Source: WHTI01 sp963826105 (lineage in GTDB: Bacteria > Actinomycetota > CADDZG01 > WHSQ01). Taken from it: a DNA stretch of 64,000 bases. Made by a program: the position numbers and the translations under genes. Where the stretch lies: NCBI GenBank assembly GCA_963826105.1, contig CAWGWA010000016.1, positions 1-64,000 of the forward strand. The letters are read 5' to 3'. Positions 44,722 through 53,929 of this stretch are shown here, piece after piece (position 1 is the first letter of the stretch; each line of letters opens with the position of its first letter). The notes under the pieces were generated by a model. That model saw only the letters and a program-made list of their open reading frames with translations. It searched no databases and had not been told where the DNA came from.

Positions 44722-47031
44722 CTACGACTCCTCCCGTGCAAGGACCGTTGCCAAGGCCGCGGCTGCGGCACTCCTCACGGTCGGATCAGGGTCTGAGCTC
44801 AGGACCTGAGACAGAAGGTGGATCGACTCTGTCCTGGGCAAGGCTTCCGCAGTGACCGAAGGTGCGATGGCCCTGCGACGGATCTCGGGGTCGGGGTCCG
44901 ACAGAAGCTTGCGAACCGCCTGGGACAGTTCCGGTCCACCCCGTCGGTAAGCAGCCTCGAACGCTGCGATGCGCTCACGAGGATCGTCGGAGTCAAGCGA
45001 GATACCCACGGCCGGCTGCAGTTCACGAACCTCGAAGTCGTGCTCGGGCTCGATCACCGGCGAAGTCGGCGTGGTGATGCCGGCATCGCCTTCCGGTGCG
45101 TAGTCCGTGGACCCAGACGTGAAGACCTCCAGTTCCTCCGGAGGCATCATCCGCTGACGCTCGACCTCGGCCGAGATCTCGGAAGGGGGAGCGCTGAGGC
45201 CCTGGTCGACGATGATGACGTCCTGGCGCTCGTCGACCGTGGGGACGACCGTCTCCTCCGGCGTCTCGGGCACGATGGTGAGCTGCGGCTGGAGGACCGG
45301 CTGCGGCTCGGGGATGCGTCCCGCGGCCCGCTCCCGGCGGTAAGCCTCGGCAAGCGTGACGTAGGTCCTGCGGTAACCCTCGAGTGCAGCATCGATCGTG
45401 AATCGGTTGAGAGCACGGTCGCGACACGCGGCCTCGAGTTCCTGACGAGCAGGAGCGTCGAGGTTGAGCAGTCGCAGGGTTGCGTCGGCAAGTCCTTCGA
45501 TGTCTTTCGGGCGAGCCAGGAGACCGACACCCTCGAGGGCTTCCTTGACGCCACCGACGTCGGTGGAGACGACCGGCTTGCCGCACATGAGCGACTCGAC
45601 GACCGAGTAAGGGAACGCCTCGGAGATGCTGGTCAGAAGGACGACGTCGGCCTGGTTGTAAGCCTCGGCCGGGTTGTCGGTGGTGCCCATGAACTTCACC
45701 GTGTTGCCAAGGTTCATGTCACGGTGCAGCGCCTTAACGGTCTTGTCGTACTCGCGGTCGGCGACCGGTCCGTAGTGCAGGAACTGGACGCTCGGGATGT
45801 GCTGGCGCACGAGGTCGGCGACCCGGAGGAAGGTTTCGAGGTCCTTCAGGGGGTCGATACGTGCGACCGATACGACCGTCGGGGCCGACGGACGCGAGAC
45901 ACGGCGGGGACTGAACGACACGGGGTCGACGCCGTTGTAGATCACTCGGATGCGGTCGCGCTCGGCGCCGTTGCGCAGCTCCCAGCGAGCGTTGAACTCA
46001 CACACCGGGCTGATCTGGTCTGCGTAGTAGAACGCGGTACGGGAGATCGCGGCGATCATCTGGACCAGGAACTTCTTCAGGTAGTAGGGGAAGCCGTACC
46101 GGGCCATGGCCAGGTACTGCTCACGCATGTAGACACCGTGCTCGGTGAGCAGGAACGGCGTGCCCTTCTCGACCTTCGCCAGGATGCCGGGGATGGCGCA
46201 GAAACCGGCGGCCGAAGAGTGGATCACGTCGGCGTCGGGGATCGGCACGTTCAACGGCATCATGAGGCGGTACAGCCAGCGAAGACCCTCGGTCGCGTCG
46301 TTCAGGGAAGGAAGGTGTTCGCCGTTGCTCCCGTTCTGGGGCGGCTGCGGCTGATCGGGGTTGCGGAACTGACGGAAGAGGTCGCGGGCTTCCTCACGGC
46401 TCGGGCCGCGCTCGGGGTTGTTGTCGTCCGCGTTGATGATCTCTTCGCCGTGAGGATCGGAGGTCTCGTACTCCTCCTCGGTGTCGTTGTACTCACTGGT
46501 GTTCGCACGGAGGAAGACCTCGGTCACCGCATCCCAGGTCGCACGCGACCGGAACGTGGCGCGGTAGTCGTTCTCACGGAAGTACAGGTGCAGTTGGTAA
46601 AGGATCTGGCCGAAGTGCCCGGGATCGAAGTCGGCGGAGCCGATCTCGGTCAGGAGCTCCTTCAGGAGAGGAACGAATCCCTCCTTGGCCTGAGTCTCAC
46701 GGGTACGACGGGCGAGATAGATGACCTTTGCGGCCGGAACCTCGGAGGTGTACTCGACCGGCTCCTCGGTGCCCCACAGGGGGAGACCGACGAAGCGCTT
46801 CACGTTGCGTGGAAGCACGTACTGCGAGGAGATGAACGGGTTCATCATGAGGGCCCAGACCGTGAAGTCGGTCTCGGGCATCCCACGCATCATCGCCTCA
46901 CACCAGGTGCTCACACCACCGCGGAAGTGCGGGTAGGTACCTTCGGTCGTCAGGACGACGTGAAGGTCCGAGGGGCCCGAGCGATCTCTCGCGACGGGCT
47001 GCTGCATAACAACCTGTCCCATGTCTGCCAT
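44722..47031 (-). CDS. pelF: PelF-like GT4 glycosyltransferase with C-terminal HEAT repeats
   Basis: 769 residues. The N-terminal DUF3492 domain begins VVLTTEGTYPHFRGGVSTWC, the PelF signature, followed by FTVWALMMNPFISSQYVLP. An acidic insert lies at ~residues 185-245. TEHGVYMREQYL and CEFNARWELRNGAERDRIRV are the acceptor domain. The GT4 domain has VVSVARIDPLKDLETFLR, MGTTDNPAEAYNQADVVLL and the E-x7-E motif SEAFPYSVVESLMCGKPVV. Ordinary PelF ends near residue 510-570; here a disordered Pro/Glu/Thr linker and then ERIAAFEAAYRRGGPEL, RKLLSDPDPEIRRRAI and LLSQVLSSDPDPTVRSAAAA form HEAT-like helices. Uses UDP-sugars to polymerise the chain. Confidence 0.82.
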   Translation of the reverse strand: MADMGQVVMQQPVARDRSGPSDLHVVLTTEGTYPHFRGGVSTWCEAMMRGMPETDFTVWALMMNPFISSQYVLPRNVKRFVGLPLWGTEEPVEYTSEVPAAKVIYLARRTRETQAKEGFVPLLKELLTEIGSADFDPGHFGQILYQLHLYFRENDYRATFRSRATWDAVTEVFLRANTSEYNDTEEEYETSDPHGEEIINADDNNPERGPSREEARDLFRQFRNPDQPQPPQNGSNGEHLPSLNDATEGLRWLYRLMMPLNVPIPDADVIHSSAAGFCAIPGILAKVEKGTPFLLTEHGVYMREQYLAMARYGFPYYLKKFLVQMIAAISRTAFYYADQISPVCEFNARWELRNGAERDRIRVIYNGVDPVSFSPRRVSRPSAPTVVSVARIDPLKDLETFLRVADLVRQHIPSVQFLHYGPVADREYDKTVKALHRDMNLGNTVKFMGTTDNPAEAYNQADVVLLTSISEAFPYSVVESLMCGKPVVSTDVGGVKEALEGVGLLARPKDIEGLADATLRLLNLDAPARQELEAACRDRALNRFTIDAALEGYRRTYVTLAEAYRRERAAGRIPEPQPVLQPQLTIVPETPEETVVPTVDERQDVIIVDQGLSAPPSEISAEVERQRMMPPEELEVFTSGSTDYAPEGDAGITTPTSPVIEPEHDFEVRELQPAVGISLDSDDPRERIAAFEAAYRRGGPELSQAVRKLLSDPDPEIRRRAIAPSVTAEALPRTESIHLLSQVLSSDPDPTVRSAAAAALATVLAREES

Positions 47032-47044
47032 TGCTCGTCTCCCT

Positions 47045-49953
47045 CTAGCTTTCCGTCGACCCGCCCGAAGGCGGTCCCGTCAGTTTCCGAAGCGACCGCT
47101 CGGTCGCCGCCACAACATCCATGTCTGGGTCCGCCACGAAGATCCGCTTGAGCGGCTCCACGGCACGAACGTCACCCAGGTCACCCAAGACCTCTGCGGC
47201 CTTGCTACGAACCGTTCCATCCGGGTCCTCGAGGCGACCGATGAGTGCGTCGACCGCGTGGCCGGCCCTCATCGCCCCGAGTGCATCGATCGCACGCTCA
47301 CGACGTTCAGCGGAACGATTCGAAAGCTCGGCGATCAAGCCCTCTGCTGCGTTCGAGGAGGCAAGCGTCTCGCCGACGATCCTCTTGAGGTCGACGTCCG
47401 CGCCCTCGAGCGCCTTGACCAGAGCATCGGTCGCAACGTCACCCATCTGAGTAAGTAGTTCCGCCGAGGTCCTGCGGAGGTTCGGGGTCCCCAGTGCGTT
47501 GATCAGCATCTGGGCGACCGAGGACGAGCGCCGCTCGAGGATCGCTCCACGGGCGGAGTTCCTGACTTCCTCGACCGGGTCGTGTGACGCGTCGAGCAGG
47601 TATGGAAGGGCACGGTCGTCGTCGAGCGAGGCGAGGGCCGAAACGGCAAGGGCCCTGACCGTGGCGTGCGGGTCACGCACGCGTGCTCCGACGGCGTCGA
47701 TGTCCATCGCCTCCGGCCGGCCGACGATGGCAGCGAGTGCCTCGGCACGAACCTCGGTAGAAGGGTCGGACAGCGAGTCGATCAGGAGAGAGTGGCTGCC
47801 TCCGTTGTTGAGGCGGACGAGCATCGCCAGTCCGAGGGCCCGCTCGCGCGAATCGGTGGACTCGTAAGCCTGCGTGGCAAGGCTGCCGAGGATCTCCGGG
47901 CCGAAGCCAAGGAGCGCCTCGATGATCGTCTGACGTGCATCGCTCGAAGACGAACGAAGAGCGTTCCACAGTGTCGCAAGTGCCTCGGGGCCGGGGGCCT
48001 GGCTGAGCACGGTTGCGGCGCGTCCGGCGATCTCACGATCGGGATCCTGAAGAGCCCTCACGAGCAGCGAGGTCTCGCCGCCGGAGGCGCCGGAAAGAAG
48101 CTCGACTCCGGTGCGTCGGACCTCACGGTCCGAGTCACGAAGTGCGGTCTCCGCGGCACGAAGACGATCCTCGCGGCCGGCGCCGAGGAACGCACGGGCG
48201 GCGGCGAGTCTCACTCCGGTAGAACTGTCTGATGCCAGGGTCTCGATCAATGCCTGACCGGTGGCGCCACTGGGATCGGCACCGGCCGCCTCGATGGAGG
48301 CTAGGCGGACGGTTGCGCTCGGGTCCTTGAGTCCGGCGTCAATGCCCCGCCGTACCGGTGGGCTCCACGAGTGCGGCCAACCTGATCGCCGCGATGCGAC
48401 GCTCCCGGTCCGTGTCTGACTGCCACGTAGCGATTAGCTCGTGGATACCGGTGAAGCCACGAAGAACCGCCGACAACCTCTCCCGAGCGATCCCCGAGCT
48501 CGAGCTCGAGAACGTGATCCACGAGTGCGGGAACGGCTTCTGCGATGTTCAAACGAAGTGCGATCTCTGCAAGGTGGGCTGCATCGTCGGGGTCGGACGC
48601 AACGATCTGCGGCACCAACCACGAAGCGATACGGGCCGGCTTGATCGCACGCAGTGCGGCTTCGGCTCGCTCGCGAACCGCCGGCTGGGGGTCCTTGAGG
48701 GCCGTCATCAGAACCGGGATCGTGACCTGCTCGAGTTCATCGTCGAACCCGTTCGTCTCGACGCCGGCGGAGAAGGGCGAGGTGACCACCGGAGCGTCGA
48801 TGATGGTCGCGTGGCTCTGTGCATCGTTCGCCAGCTCACGGACCTCGGGGTCGTCATCGCCCGAGAGAGCAGCCAGCGCGTTGAGAGCGTGGCCGGAGCC
48901 GCGCTCGGTGGCAAGGATCGCCATCCCACGCTTCAACACGTTGTCGCTCGAGTTCAATGCATCCGCGATCCAAGCCTCGGGGAGCCCGGAAGCGATGAGC
49001 CCAACCTCACGACGGAACCGGGCCCGAACGACAGGCGACAGACCGGCGACCGAGCGGGACACATTCTCCGCGGTGTGCTGAGCGAGACGTGAAGGATCGA
49101 TGGAGCCGAGAAGGCGTGCAACGCCGCCGAGGGCAGCTCCGATCACTGCTTCGTCTTCCTCGCCGCCGATCCGATCGACCAACGAAGGAAGAACGGTGAC
49201 GTTTCCAGAACGACCGAGGAGCGCCATCGCTCGGGCACGGATCCCCGGGTCGGCATCTAGTGCCGCACCTGAGATCGCATCGAGCGGAGCGTGGGTCGGG
49301 TCGCGCTCGAGAACCCGAAGCGCTAGCGAACGTACATCGTGCTCTGGGTCCTGCAGGGCCCCGGCGACCGCGGCGAAGGCCGCAGGGGTCATCTCGAGAA
49401 CCGACAGCGACCGAAGCGCTTCGCGCCTGCGCTCGACATCGGGAGACTTGAGTTGACTAACGGCCGTCTGAAGAGGATCGAAGGCCGGCTGCGCGGGAGC
49501 TGCTTGAGCGGCCGGCGCTTGTGCGGGCGCCTGGGCGGGGACTTGGGCGGGAACCTCGGACGCGACCTCGAAAGGCGACTCGACCGCCGACTCGGTGTGG
49601 ATGACCGATGGCGCCTCAGGCACCTCAACGTCATGATCTGCGATCTGGGGAGAAGGAACCTCGGACGCGGTTTCGAGGATGTCGCCGGTTCCGGCCTCCG
49701 TCTGGGTCACGGTGATCCCGGGGACCCCAGCTTCCTGGGTCTCGGTCGCCGGCGGCGGGGTCGAGGGCACGGACTGACCGGACTCGGCCGATGTCCAACC
49801 GGTGTCGGTGGCGTCGTCGTCGTAGCCACTCTGGGCGATGTCGGCAAGCTCGGCGCCGGGGTGGCGCGTGGGGACAGACTCGTTCTGCTCCTCGGACTCT
49901 TCTTCCTGTCCGAGCAGCGATCGAAGGAACCCGATCTCCCTGCGAGGTGTCAT
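47045..49953 (-). CDS. HEAT-repeat scaffold protein
   Basis: About 970 residues reconstructed from two frames. ATG 49953 (directly after the receiver gene stop) starts MTPRREIGFLRSLLGQEEES; about 150 residues of acidic, low-complexity sequence follow, ending in a PAQAPAQAP stretch. From about residue 160 to the end are repeated two-helix units: LKSPDVERRREALRSLSVL, LQDPEHDVRSLALRVLERD, LKDPQPAVRERAEAALRAI, LQDPDREIAGRAATVLSQ, VRDPHATVRALAVSALASL and LEDPDGTVRSKAAEVLGDL. Frame breaks near 48490 and 48345 flank a stretch that reads FTGIHELIATWQSDTDRERR in a third frame. No catalytic domain. Probably a soluble scaffold binding PelF, whose tail has the same repeats. Confidence 0.78.
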
Positions 49954-50343
49954 CTACCGATCTCCCTCATCTGTCAACTGCTTGCGTGACTCTGCGTGCT
50001 TCTTGAGCGATCCGAGGATCACGTTCCTCACGTGATCCGGCGGTGCTCCCTTCATCACTGCTACACCTTTCGCTGCTACGTGCTGGTGCGGGAAGTCCAG
50101 CAGTCCCACTACCAGCGGACCAACCTCCGGGTCGATCAGATCGAAGAGGGCCTTCAGATCGAGCCCTTCGACGGCTGCGTCGACCAGCAACACATCTGCA
50201 CCTTCGTTACGCGCAACCCGGATGGCTTCGAAGCCATCCACTGCTTCACCGGCCACGGTCCATCCCCACTGCTCCTCGACGACTTCCCGCAGCGCCGCAC
50301 GAGCGGTTGGGCGAGAGTCGACCAGTACAAAGCGGAGGTGCAT
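49954..50343 (-). CDS. Degenerate response-regulator receiver domain protein
   Basis: About 129 residues, single domain. MHLRFVLVDSRPTARAALRE at ATG 50343 (GTG 50358 is in frame and possible). The receiver fold has one Asp in LVDSR instead of the usual acidic pair, a phosphoacceptor-like Asp in ADVLLVDAAVEGLDLKALF, and a Lys in KGVAVMKGAPPDHV. The Thr/Ser switch position reads VVGLLDF, without Thr. It is therefore unlikely to be a standard phosphorelay protein and may instead bind a partner constitutively. TAG stop abuts the ATG of the HEAT gene, so both are made together. Confidence 0.72.
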   Translation of the reverse strand: MHLRFVLVDSRPTARAALREVVEEQWGWTVAGEAVDGFEAIRVARNEGADVLLVDAAVEGLDLKALFDLIDPEVGPLVVGLLDFPHQHVAAKGVAVMKGAPPDHVRNVILGSLKKHAESRKQLTDEGDR

Positions 50344-50515
50344 CCGGTGCCTTTCCACTGATTCGGGTCACAAGAGAACGGTAGAGAACCCCAGTAGTAA
50401 CAACATCCGCCGTAGGTAGCGTTGCAAGGGAGCGTTCGTCTGAAAGCGCGGGGACCACAGGTAGGTATCGAGGGCCGAAGGTCGTACTCGAGGGGACGCT
50501 ACAGGGGGTGGATCA

Positions 50516-50554
50516 CCTGCTCGCCGGGAGCGAGGAGTGGTCCCGGCGAGCAGG
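50516..50554 (-). terminator. Perfect 14-bp stem hairpin after the LuxR regulator gene
   Basis: CCTGCTCGCCGGGA, an 11-base loop, then TCCCGGCGAGCAGG. It begins one base after the regulator stop (50556) on the minus strand. The GC-rich stem is strong, but no U-tract follows, so it is either a GC-type terminator or a processing hairpin separating regulator expression from the 50,343-38,487 operon. Confidence 0.65.
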
Positions 50555-50555
50555 T

Positions 50556-51245
50556 TCAATCCTTGGGGCTGCGCACGATCCGCTCGCGGATCGCTTTCGA
50601 GGCGGCCTGGGTGCGGTTCGTGACCGACATCTTGCGGAAGATGCTCGAGAGGTGCGCCTTCACGGTCTTCTCGCTGACGAACAGGAGCGCAGCGATCTCG
50701 TGGTTGGTTGCACCCTCGCTCAGGAGCTGCAGAACTTCGAGCTCGCGGGCGCTGAGGGAGTCCTCGTTCCGGGTGTTGGAGCGGCGTCCTCTGACGAACA
50801 CGCGCTGTGCAACTGCCGGGTGGAGGTAGAGACCCCGACCAGAGAGTGCCGTGTCCACGGCCTCGCGGAGCTGATCGGTGCTCGACTCCTTGAGAACGTA
50901 GCCGTTGGCGCCGGCCTCGAGGGCCGCGTCCACATAATCCTCGGTGTCGTAGGTAGACAGAACGAGGATCGGTAGCTCTTTGTCGGTCTGCCGGATCTGG
51001 CGGATCGCCCAGATGCCGTCGAACTCGGGCATGCGAGCGTCCATGAGGATCAGGTCGTAAGTTCCGGAGGTCGCCAGAGCGACGCCTTCCTGAGCCGAAC
51101 CCGCCTCGAAGACCTCGAACTCGAAGAAGGTCTCCACGAGAAGCCGGATCCCCTTGCGCACGACCTCATGGTCGTCCACCAGTAGGACCCTTATCGCACG
51201 CTGTTTCCCATCGGTGTCGGTGATCTGTTCGACTGCAGTGCTCAT
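50556..51245 (-). CDS. NarL/FixJ-type response regulator
   Basis: 229 residues. Receiver: IRVLLVDDHEVVRKGIRLLV with the acidic pair, phosphoacceptor Asp in DLILMDARMPEFDGIWAIRQ, Thr/Ser switch LSTYDTEDYV and Lys in GYVLKESSTDQL. C-terminal LuxR helix-turn-helix: LSARELEVLQLLSEGATNHE and VSEKTVKAHLSSIFRKMSV. Complete and canonical. The kinase upstream (51,383) is the obvious partner. It is a DNA-binding activator or repressor; the target is likely the surface glycan genes by proximity, which is inference. Confidence 0.93.
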   Translation of the reverse strand: MSTAVEQITDTDGKQRAIRVLLVDDHEVVRKGIRLLVETFFEFEVFEAGSAQEGVALATSGTYDLILMDARMPEFDGIWAIRQIRQTDKELPILVLSTYDTEDYVDAALEAGANGYVLKESSTDQLREAVDTALSGRGLYLHPAVAQRVFVRGRRSNTRNEDSLSARELEVLQLLSEGATNHEIAALLFVSEKTVKAHLSSIFRKMSVTNRTQAASKAIRERIVRSPKD

Positions 51246-51382
51246 CGTTCTCTCCCGGGGCTCGCCGGTTAATGACGGTTATCCGCCGGTCGACCCCGGG
51301 TCCTTCGATAGTCCTATCCGGGGCCCCCTATGTGGCGGCTCCCTACGACTATCGGCAGGACTTCCTCTGGACTGCAGTCGGA

Positions 51383-52894
51383 TCAAGAAGAAATTTCCAT
51401 AACCAGGGAAGTCCCCTGGCCGGGAGCGGAAACGACGTCGATCCGCCCTCCCATGAGCCACACCCGCGAACGAAGGAGGTTGAGTCCCTGGTGCTTCCGA
51501 AACCCCTCATCGTCCTTCTCGGACTGGTCGAACCCCTCGCCCTGGTCGCTTACCAGGATCTTGATCCCGTCCGCGGTGAACTCGAGCTGGATCGTCGCGT
51601 TGGTGCTTTGGGCATGTTTGCGTACATTCGTTAGGGCTTCCTGGACGAAGGCGAACATCAGGGCAACGATGTCGGGATCGACCGGGCGCTCGGTCCCCTC
51701 GACGTCGCAATCCACCTCGAGCCCCCACTGAGCACCGAAGTCGTCGACGTAGCGGATGAGGCCGCCGGCGAGGTCTTCGGATCCCGCTTCTCTCGGAGCG
51801 AGTTCGAAGATCGCTCCACGCAGATCGTCGAGAGCCTGGGTAACCGCTTCACGCGATGCCTCCACCATGGCGGCCGCCTTTTCCGGGTCACCGAGGTAAC
51901 GCTCGAGGACCTGAAGCTGGATCGCCACGTTCGTGACCACTTGGGTCAAGCCTTCGTGGATCGCCGAGGCGATCCTAGATCGTTCCCTCAACAGGGCGTG
52001 CTGCCCGGCCGCGGCATTTCCCTCGGCCTGGCCGAAGCCCCACCCGAGCAGAGTGGCGGCGATGTCGAGACCCTCTTGCGACGGCCTCTTGCCGCCTGGA
52101 GCGACACCCATGAACAACCGGTTACCGACACCCCACGAAACGGCCCATGGTCCGAGGACCTGGCCGGAACAGGCTTCCTTAAGGGCACGGTCGAGCGTCA
52201 CTACCGGATCGGCGGTGACGATCTCCCAGTTCTCGCCCTCGAGGACGCACGTAGTCGTGTTCCATTCCTTACCTTCTTTGACCGAAGCGACCACCGAGAT
52301 CCCGGTAGCCGTCGGCGTCAGGGCAACCAGGGCACGAGCGTCGAGGGCCTTCGCGGTTCTTTCCGCGGCCGCCTGCTCGTCGGCCTGGCCCCCGGCGAAC
52401 AGACCGAGAGCCGGAAGGAGCTCCCACAATGCGTGCATCTCGTGATCCCAGCGGTCGTCGTCGGCCAATGCACCTTGGTCTACCGCGGCCGGCTGGTCGC
52501 CCAACTGATGGGGGATTTCGGTTGCGAAGACGTCTTGTTCCAACTCGGGTATGGGGTTCTCGAACACCGCGAACGCGGGGCCGCGCCGGAGGGTCGATCG
52601 GAGTACGGCCAGCCGACCCACTCCGGCGACCTGAAGACGGGGGCCGGAGCCGGGGATCTCAGAGGTTTCCATCGCAGCCCAGCCCTCGGCGACCGTCTCG
52701 AAGGTCTCCATCGCAGTCAGGTACACGTGATCACGAGGCAGCGCGGGAAGGGCCTGGGTGCTCCACTGCCCCCCATCGAGCCGGCATAGAACCCAACGTT
52801 CGGCCCCCAGCCGCTTGCGCAGGCCTTCGAGAGCTTCCTCGAGGGGATTCGGTGGTTCTCCGGTGTGGTCCGTTTCAAGACTCAGATAGGTCAC
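51383..52894 (-). CDS. NarL-family (HisKA_3) sensor histidine kinase
   Basis: 503 residues, no membrane helix. The N-terminal ~290 residues have two GAF-like sensor regions (LRKRLGAERWVLCRLDGGQW, AKALDARALVALTPTATG, SWGVGNRLFMGVAPGG). The dimerisation box is LLRERSRIASAIHEGLTQVV with the phospho-His. The ATPase domain shows FVQEALTNVRKHAQ (N box), KILVSDQGEGFD (G1) and HQGLNLLRSRVWLMGG (G2). GTG 52894 is the start. Pairs with the LuxR-type regulator downstream, 137 bases away. The input signal is not evident; a cytosolic ligand is likely, as there is no transmembrane segment. Confidence 0.9.
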   Translation of the reverse strand: MTYLSLETDHTGEPPNPLEEALEGLRKRLGAERWVLCRLDGGQWSTQALPALPRDHVYLTAMETFETVAEGWAAMETSEIPGSGPRLQVAGVGRLAVLRSTLRRGPAFAVFENPIPELEQDVFATEIPHQLGDQPAAVDQGALADDDRWDHEMHALWELLPALGLFAGGQADEQAAAERTAKALDARALVALTPTATGISVVASVKEGKEWNTTTCVLEGENWEIVTADPVVTLDRALKEACSGQVLGPWAVSWGVGNRLFMGVAPGGKRPSQEGLDIAATLLGWGFGQAEGNAAAGQHALLRERSRIASAIHEGLTQVVTNVAIQLQVLERYLGDPEKAAAMVEASREAVTQALDDLRGAIFELAPREAGSEDLAGGLIRYVDDFGAQWGLEVDCDVEGTERPVDPDIVALMFAFVQEALTNVRKHAQSTNATIQLEFTADGIKILVSDQGEGFDQSEKDDEGFRKHQGLNLLRSRVWLMGGRIDVVSAPGQGTSLVMEISS

Positions 52895-52962
52895 CTTAGT
52901 TTTATCGGCCGCCGGCCGCCCACCCTAAGTCGGTGGATACTTCATTTCGAGTTCGGCCGCCT

Positions 52963-53047
52963 GCCCGGGTGGTGGAATGGCATACACGGCGTCCTTAAAA
53001 GTCGCTGGCCCTTACGGGTCATGTGGGTTCGACTCCCACCCCGGGCA
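52963..53047 (+). tRNA. tRNA-Leu (anticodon UAA)
   Basis: 85 bases. Acceptor GCCCGGG (52963) pairs with CCCGGGC (53040-53046). The D-arm is GTG...CAC, the anticodon loop is CTTAAAA with TAA at its centre, a long variable arm GGCCCTTACGGGTC marks a class II tRNA, and the T-arm is GTGGG-TTCGACT-CCCAC. The discriminator A is at 53047 and CCA is not encoded. One T-T mismatch lies in the anticodon stem (GCGTC with GTCGC). Confidence 0.92.
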
Positions 53048-53202
53048 CACCTTCTTCTGCGATCCCGCCGAGGCGGATCGCTTCTGGAACCCTGCGGATC
53101 TATCGGGCGAGCGAGGGCTCACGTCTCAACCCTCAGGCGGCCGTGGGGACTTTGGCGTGGAACCGAGGGAGGCGGAGCGGAGCGCCTCCAGGTTCCGGCA
53201 AG

Positions 53203-53922
53203 TCAGACCAGTGGCCACGGCAGCGGCCGGTCGAGCCCCGGTGGCGGGAAGCTGTCCTCGAGCATCAGGGTCTCGACGCGCTCCAGGGTGGCGGTCGCCT
53301 CCTCCGGAGTGAGCAGTTCGGCGAGCCGGCCCCCGAGCCCTTCGGCATCGGAGAGGACCGAGCCGAGGGCGCCGAGTTGTTGACGGAGGCTGGCCCCGAG
53401 AGGCTCGTCGGCGAACTGCCAGATCACCGTGCGGAGCTTGGGCTCGACGTGGAACGTGAGGCCGTGGTCGACCGCCCACAGGACCCGGCCCTCGTCCTCG
53501 ATGACATGACCGGCCTTGCGATCGGCGTTGTTGACGACGACGTCGAAGGCAGCGAAGGCGCGGAAGTCGTCGAGGCGCTCCTCCATGAGGACGAAGAAAT
53601 GTCGGTCGGGGTCGTGCTCGATGAAGAGTTGTAGGGACCCGGCCCCCAGCGGACCCTCGTCGCGGAACACGGTTGGCGGGACGATCCCCCATCCGGCAGC
53701 CTCGCTCACGAGATACGAGGCGACCTCGCGCGCGCCGAGCGATCCGGTGGCGAAATCCCACAGCGGCCGCTCGCCGCGCTGCGGCTTGTAGACGGCTAGG
53801 AACTGCCCGCCCTTGCCGGTAACGCGCACCAAGAACGTGTAGTTGGAGGAGTACGGCAGCAGGCCCAACACCTCGATCCCGCCGGTCGACAGGGCCTCGA
53901 GGGTCGCGGCGGCACCTGTCAC
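53203..53922 (-). CDS. SCO1664 family protein (PI3/4-kinase-like)
   Basis: 239 residues; the actinobacterial SCO1664 family, whose fold resembles phosphatidylinositol 3/4-kinases. Seen: TGGIEVLGLLPYSSNYTFLV, AVYKPQRGERPLWDFATGSL (ATP-Lys region), PPTVFRDEGPLGAGSLQLFI, AFAAFDVVVNNADRKAGHVI (catalytic loop) and VLWAVDHGLTFHVEPKLRTV (DHG metal site). These match a kinase-like active site. Function unknown. It ends the three-gene set with DUF3090 and the phosphomutase-like protein, an arrangement repeated across Actinobacteria. GTG 53922 follows the DUF3090 stop by a few bases. Confidence 0.87.
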   Translation of the reverse strand: MTGAAATLEALSTGGIEVLGLLPYSSNYTFLVRVTGKGGQFLAVYKPQRGERPLWDFATGSLGAREVASYLVSEAAGWGIVPPTVFRDEGPLGAGSLQLFIEHDPDRHFFVLMEERLDDFRAFAAFDVVVNNADRKAGHVIEDEGRVLWAVDHGLTFHVEPKLRTVIWQFADEPLGASLRQQLGALGSVLSDAEGLGGRLAELLTPEEATATLERVETLMLEDSFPPPGLDRPLPWPLV

Positions 53923-53929
53923 GGGGCCC

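Noticed and set aside
44818..47151. Very long open frame on the plus strand opposite pelF
   Set aside because: High-GC codon bias keeps the opposite strand open. The translation is rich in Arg, Gly and Val without recognisable domains, while the minus strand gives a full PelF.
48301..48500. Possible programmed frameshift in the HEAT gene
   Set aside because: Two breaks within 150 bases and no slippery heptamer or pseudoknot seen. Third-frame text between them continues the protein sensibly, so sequence errors are likelier.
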